Assembly: GCA_028292345.1 (NCBI GenBank) | Contig: JAQGMN010000329.1 | Location: forward strand, 1-7,807 | Length of the DNA: 7,807 nucleotides | Source of the DNA: Polaromonas sp. | GTDB lineage: Bacteria > Pseudomonadota > Gammaproteobacteria > Burkholderiales > Burkholderiaceae_C | Direction of reading: 5' to 3' | Shown here: positions 5,872-7,807 of the stretch, in pieces | Numbering within the stretch: the first letter of the stretch is position 1 | Layout: every line of letters begins with the position of its first letter | Translations under genes and position numbers: made by a program | Notes under the pieces: model-generated | What the model saw: the letters and a program-made list of their open reading frames with translations, nothing else | Database searches by the model: none | Told to the model about the DNA's origin: nothing

Positions 5872-7236
5872 TCAGGCGAGGCCGGACCAGCGCAGCAGCA
5901 GGCCGGCGGCCGCCGAGGCGGCGATCACCGGAATCACGCCCCACTTCAGGCGCCACAAGGCCACGGCCGCCAATAGCATCAGTGTCAGCGCCACCCAGTC
6001 AAGTTGTGTATCAAACAGGCCGCTTGCGCCCGCCGGATAAGCGATAGCAGCTATGAAAAACAGAGCAAGATTGGCGATCACGCCGACCACGGCGGCGGTC
6101 ACGGCGGCCAGCGGCGCGGTCAGCTTGAGGTTGCCGCGCGTCGATTCGACCCACGGCCCGCCCGCCAGGATGAAGATGAACGAGGGCAAGAAGGTGAACC
6201 ACGTCGCCACGCAGGCGGCCAGCGCCGCGCCCAGGAACAGCGCCTCCGGCCCGAGCACCTGCTTGACCCAGCCGCCGACAAAGCCGACAAACGCCACCAC
6301 CATGATCAGCGGGCCGGGCGTGGTTTCGCCCAGCGCCAGGCCGTCCATCATTTGCAGCGTGCTGAGCCACTGGTAATGCCCGACCGCCATCTGGTTCACA
6401 TACGGCAGCACGGCATAGGCGCCGCCAAAGGTCAGCAGCGCGGCCTTGGTGAAAAACCAGCCGATCTGCGTGAGCGTGCCGCTCCAGCCGTGGGTAGACA
6501 ACAGCGCCGCCATCGGCAGCAGCCAGAGCGCGGCGCCGGCCAGCAGCACCATGGCCAGGCGCGAGCGGCTGAACAGCGCATGCGGCGGCGTGGGCGTGTC
6601 GTCGTCGATCAGGGCCGCGGCGCGAACCCCGTGGGCCACCGGCGCATGGCCCTTGCCGTGCGCCAGGCTGCCCGGCGCCACGCGCGCCAGCACGGCGCCC
6701 GCCAGCATGGCGCCCAGCACGACCAGCGGAAAGGGCAGCTCCAAAGCCCAGATCGCTATGAAACTCATCGCTGCTATCGACCACGGGACGGGCGCCAGCA
6801 GCGGATTTCCCAGTGATTTGCTGGCAATGCGGTGCAGCGCGTGCAGCACGATGGCGGCCACCGCCGGCTTGATGCCGTAGAAAACCCCGGCCACCAGCGG
6901 CTGCTGGCCAAAGGCCATGTAAATCCAGCTCAGCAAGATCAGCAGCGCCAGCGACGGCAGGAAAAACAGGGTTCCCGCGACCACGCCGCCCCAGGTCCGG
7001 TGCATCAGCCAGCCCAGGTAGGTCGCCAGCTGCTGCGCCTCGGGGCCGGGCAGCACCATGCAGAAGTTGAGCGCATGCAGAAAGCGCTGTTCAGACACCC
7101 AGCGGCGGCGCTCGACCAGCTCGCGGTGCATGATGGCGATCTGCCCGGCCGGCCCGCCGAAGCTGATGAAGCCGAGCAGCAGCCAAAAGCGCAAGGCCTC
7201 GCGGAAAGAGACAGCCGCCGGCTGCTGGGCGCCCAT
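5872..7236 (-). CDS. chrA: ChrA-type chromate transporter (two CHR domains)
   Basis: This 454-residue inner-membrane protein belongs to the CHR superfamily, whose long members export chromate using the proton motive force. Both halves are visible. The N-terminal CHR domain has LLGFISFGGPAGQIAIMHRE (20-39) and LPGPEAQQLATYLGW (62-76). The C-terminal one has LLTFGGAYAVLPYV (267-280) and LGETTPGPLIMVVAFVGFVGG (302-322). A hydrophilic, His-containing linker (about 187-222) joins them. The start chosen is the ATG at 7236, one base after the metW TGA (read TGAGATG), which suggests translational coupling; a longer frame to 7365 only overlaps metW in another frame. No chrB regulator is in view, so resistance is not proven. 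Two ATAGC-type palindromic stretches lie inside the gene. Confidence 0.92.
   Translation of the reverse strand: MGAQQPAAVSFREALRFWLLLGFISFGGPAGQIAIMHRELVERRRWVSEQRFLHALNFCMVLPGPEAQQLATYLGWLMHRTWGGVVAGTLFFLPSLALLILLSWIYMAFGQQPLVAGVFYGIKPAVAAIVLHALHRIASKSLGNPLLAPVPWSIAAMSFIAIWALELPFPLVVLGAMLAGAVLARVAPGSLAHGKGHAPVAHGVRAAALIDDDTPTPPHALFSRSRLAMVLLAGAALWLLPMAALLSTHGWSGTLTQIGWFFTKAALLTFGGAYAVLPYVNQMAVGHYQWLSTLQMMDGLALGETTPGPLIMVVAFVGFVGGWVKQVLGPEALFLGAALAACVATWFTFLPSFIFILAGGPWVESTRGNLKLTAPLAAVTAAVVGVIANLALFFIAAIAYPAGASGLFDTQLDWVALTLMLLAAVALWRLKWGVIPVIAASAAAGLLLRWSGLA
6018..6060. repeat. short palindromic stretch inside chrA (copy 1)
   Basis: It contains CGCTT/AAGCG arms (6021-6025 and 6039-6043) directly followed by the odd palindrome ATAGC-A-GCTAT (6044-6054) and a run of five A. 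It encodes FFIAAIAYPAGASG near the last membrane segments and uses an ATA isoleucine codon at residue 395. It looks like part of a small dispersed repeat I recall from Polaromonas-like genomes; not searched. Confidence 0.4.
6751..6780. repeat. short related stretch inside chrA (copy 2)
   Basis: It shares the 9-mer GCTATGAAA with copy 1 on the forward strand and also carries TCATCGCTGCTATCG (6766-6780), 14 of 15 bases like TCATAGCTGCTATCG read on the reverse strand of copy 1. It encodes SIAAMSFIAI in a membrane segment with two ATA codons (residues 154 and 160). The match is short, so the relationship is tentative. Confidence 0.3.
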
Positions 7237-7237
7237 C

Positions 7238-7807
7238 TCAGGCCCGCTGCAGCTTGAACACCGCTCGGCTGGCCCGCGCGTTGGGCCAGAAGCGGATTTC
7301 CTGGCCGTCCTGCAGGCCGAAGGCATCGAGAATCCGCAGCCGGTTCTGGCCGGCCAGCGCGGCAAAGTCCGTCAGCGTGCCGACGCGGATGTTCGGGGTG
7401 TCGTACCACTGGTAGGGCAGCACCTTGGTCACCGGCATGCGCCCGCGCAGCACCGCCAGCCGGTTCGGCCAGTGGCCGAAGTTGGGAAAGGCGACGATGC
7501 CGATGCGGCCCACGCGGGCCGTTTCGCGCAGCATGACCTCGGCATTGCGCAGATGCTGCAGGGTGTCGATCTGCAACACGACGTCGAAGGAGTCGTCGCC
7601 GAACAGGGCCAGGCCGTCTTCCAGGTTGAACTGGATCACGTTGACGCCGCGCGCCACGCAGGCCTGCACATTGACGTCGTCGATCTCGACGCCGTAGCCC
7701 GAGCAGCCGCGCTCCCGGATCAGGTGGTCGAGCAGCGCGCCGTTGCCGCAGCCCAGGTCGAGCACGCGCGCGCCCTGGGGCACCAGCCGGGCAATCGACA
7801 GCTGGTC
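7238..7807 (-). CDS. metW: MetW, methionine biosynthesis methyltransferase-like protein (5' end cut off)
   Basis: The visible 189 residues begin DQLSIARLVPQGARVLDLG and run to the end of a MetW-type protein of about 195 residues, so only a few N-terminal residues lie beyond the window edge. It has a Rossmann-like SAM-binding fold: VLDLGCGNGALL (15-26, glycine-rich motif), GYGVEIDD (37-44, acidic ribose-binding end of strand 2), SFDVVLQIDTLQHL (73-86), and the MetW-specific FPNFGHWPNRL (107-117) and PYQWYDTPNIR (131-141). In proteobacteria metW normally follows metX, the homoserine O-acyltransferase gene, and supports methionine synthesis. metX is therefore expected just beyond the right edge. 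The open frame continues upstream of the GTG at 7783, so that codon is not the start. chrA follows after one base. Confidence 0.93.
   Translation of the reverse strand, partial: DQLSIARLVPQGARVLDLGCGNGALLDHLIRERGCSGYGVEIDDVNVQACVARGVNVIQFNLEDGLALFGDDSFDVVLQIDTLQHLRNAEVMLRETARVGRIGIVAFPNFGHWPNRLAVLRGRMPVTKVLPYQWYDTPNIRVGTLTDFAALAGQNRLRILDAFGLQDGQEIRFWPNARASRAVFKLQRA

Noticed and set aside
5857..5886. TCCGGC/GCCGGA inverted repeat at the chrA stop as a terminator
   Set aside because: The loop is 18 bases, there is no T run, and the next gene begins 49 bases after the stop on the same strand.
4380..6047. Long forward open frame (555 codons) opposite the SulP gene and the end of chrA
   Set aside because: It is a low-complexity Arg/Gln/His/Gly translation with no family match, and it mirrors the real reverse genes.
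7237..7365. Longer chrA reading frame starting at 7365
   Set aside because: The extra 43 residues overlap metW in another frame and lack CHR similarity. The ATG at 7236 begins just before the conserved domain.

Overview
The window is very GC-rich bacterial chromosome. Its gene families point to a betaproteobacterium of the order Burkholderiales, most likely a Comamonadaceae member such as Polaromonas or Rhodoferax. The evidence is an orphan Bug/TctC-type solute receptor, a MetW-type protein, high-GC codon use, and short palindromic repeats of a kind I recall from that family. The assignment rests on recognising families and was not searched.

Left part (1-2343): after a probable tail of an upstream gene comes a forward aldose 1-epimerase-like gene (132-1034). 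It converges on a reverse gene for a periplasmic tripartite-tricarboxylate (Bug/TctC) receptor (1101-2120). A 223-base spacer with an AT-rich core (2121-2343) separates the receptor gene from the divergent forward gene alkB.

Middle (2344-3836): alkB, the Fe(II)/2-oxoglutarate DNA and RNA demethylase, probably starts at a TTG codon. It converges on a hydroxypyruvate isomerase-like gene so tightly that the two stop codons overlap in one CTAG.

Right part (3836-7807): four reverse genes lie head to tail and look like one transcription unit, read metW (partial, cut by the window edge), chrA, a SulP/STAS anion transporter gene, then the hyi-like gene. Gaps are 1, 49 and 6 bases. MetW belongs to methionine biosynthesis, ChrA is a two-domain chromate exporter family protein, and SulP proteins carry sulfate or other anions. 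This suggests a sulfur/oxyanion module, but the link is inferred from position only.

The most unusual signals are repeats inside genes. The SulP gene carries an in-frame stretch of about 145 bases made of three GC-rich hairpins, which adds about 48 low-complexity residues just before the STAS domain. The chrA gene holds two short palindromic ATAGC/GCTAT-type stretches with ATA codons, which are uncommon in such GC-rich genes. The SulP protein also has Gln where many family members have Glu in the transport core, and a Cys-rich tail. I found no RNA genes, CRISPR array, insertion sequence or complete novel system.
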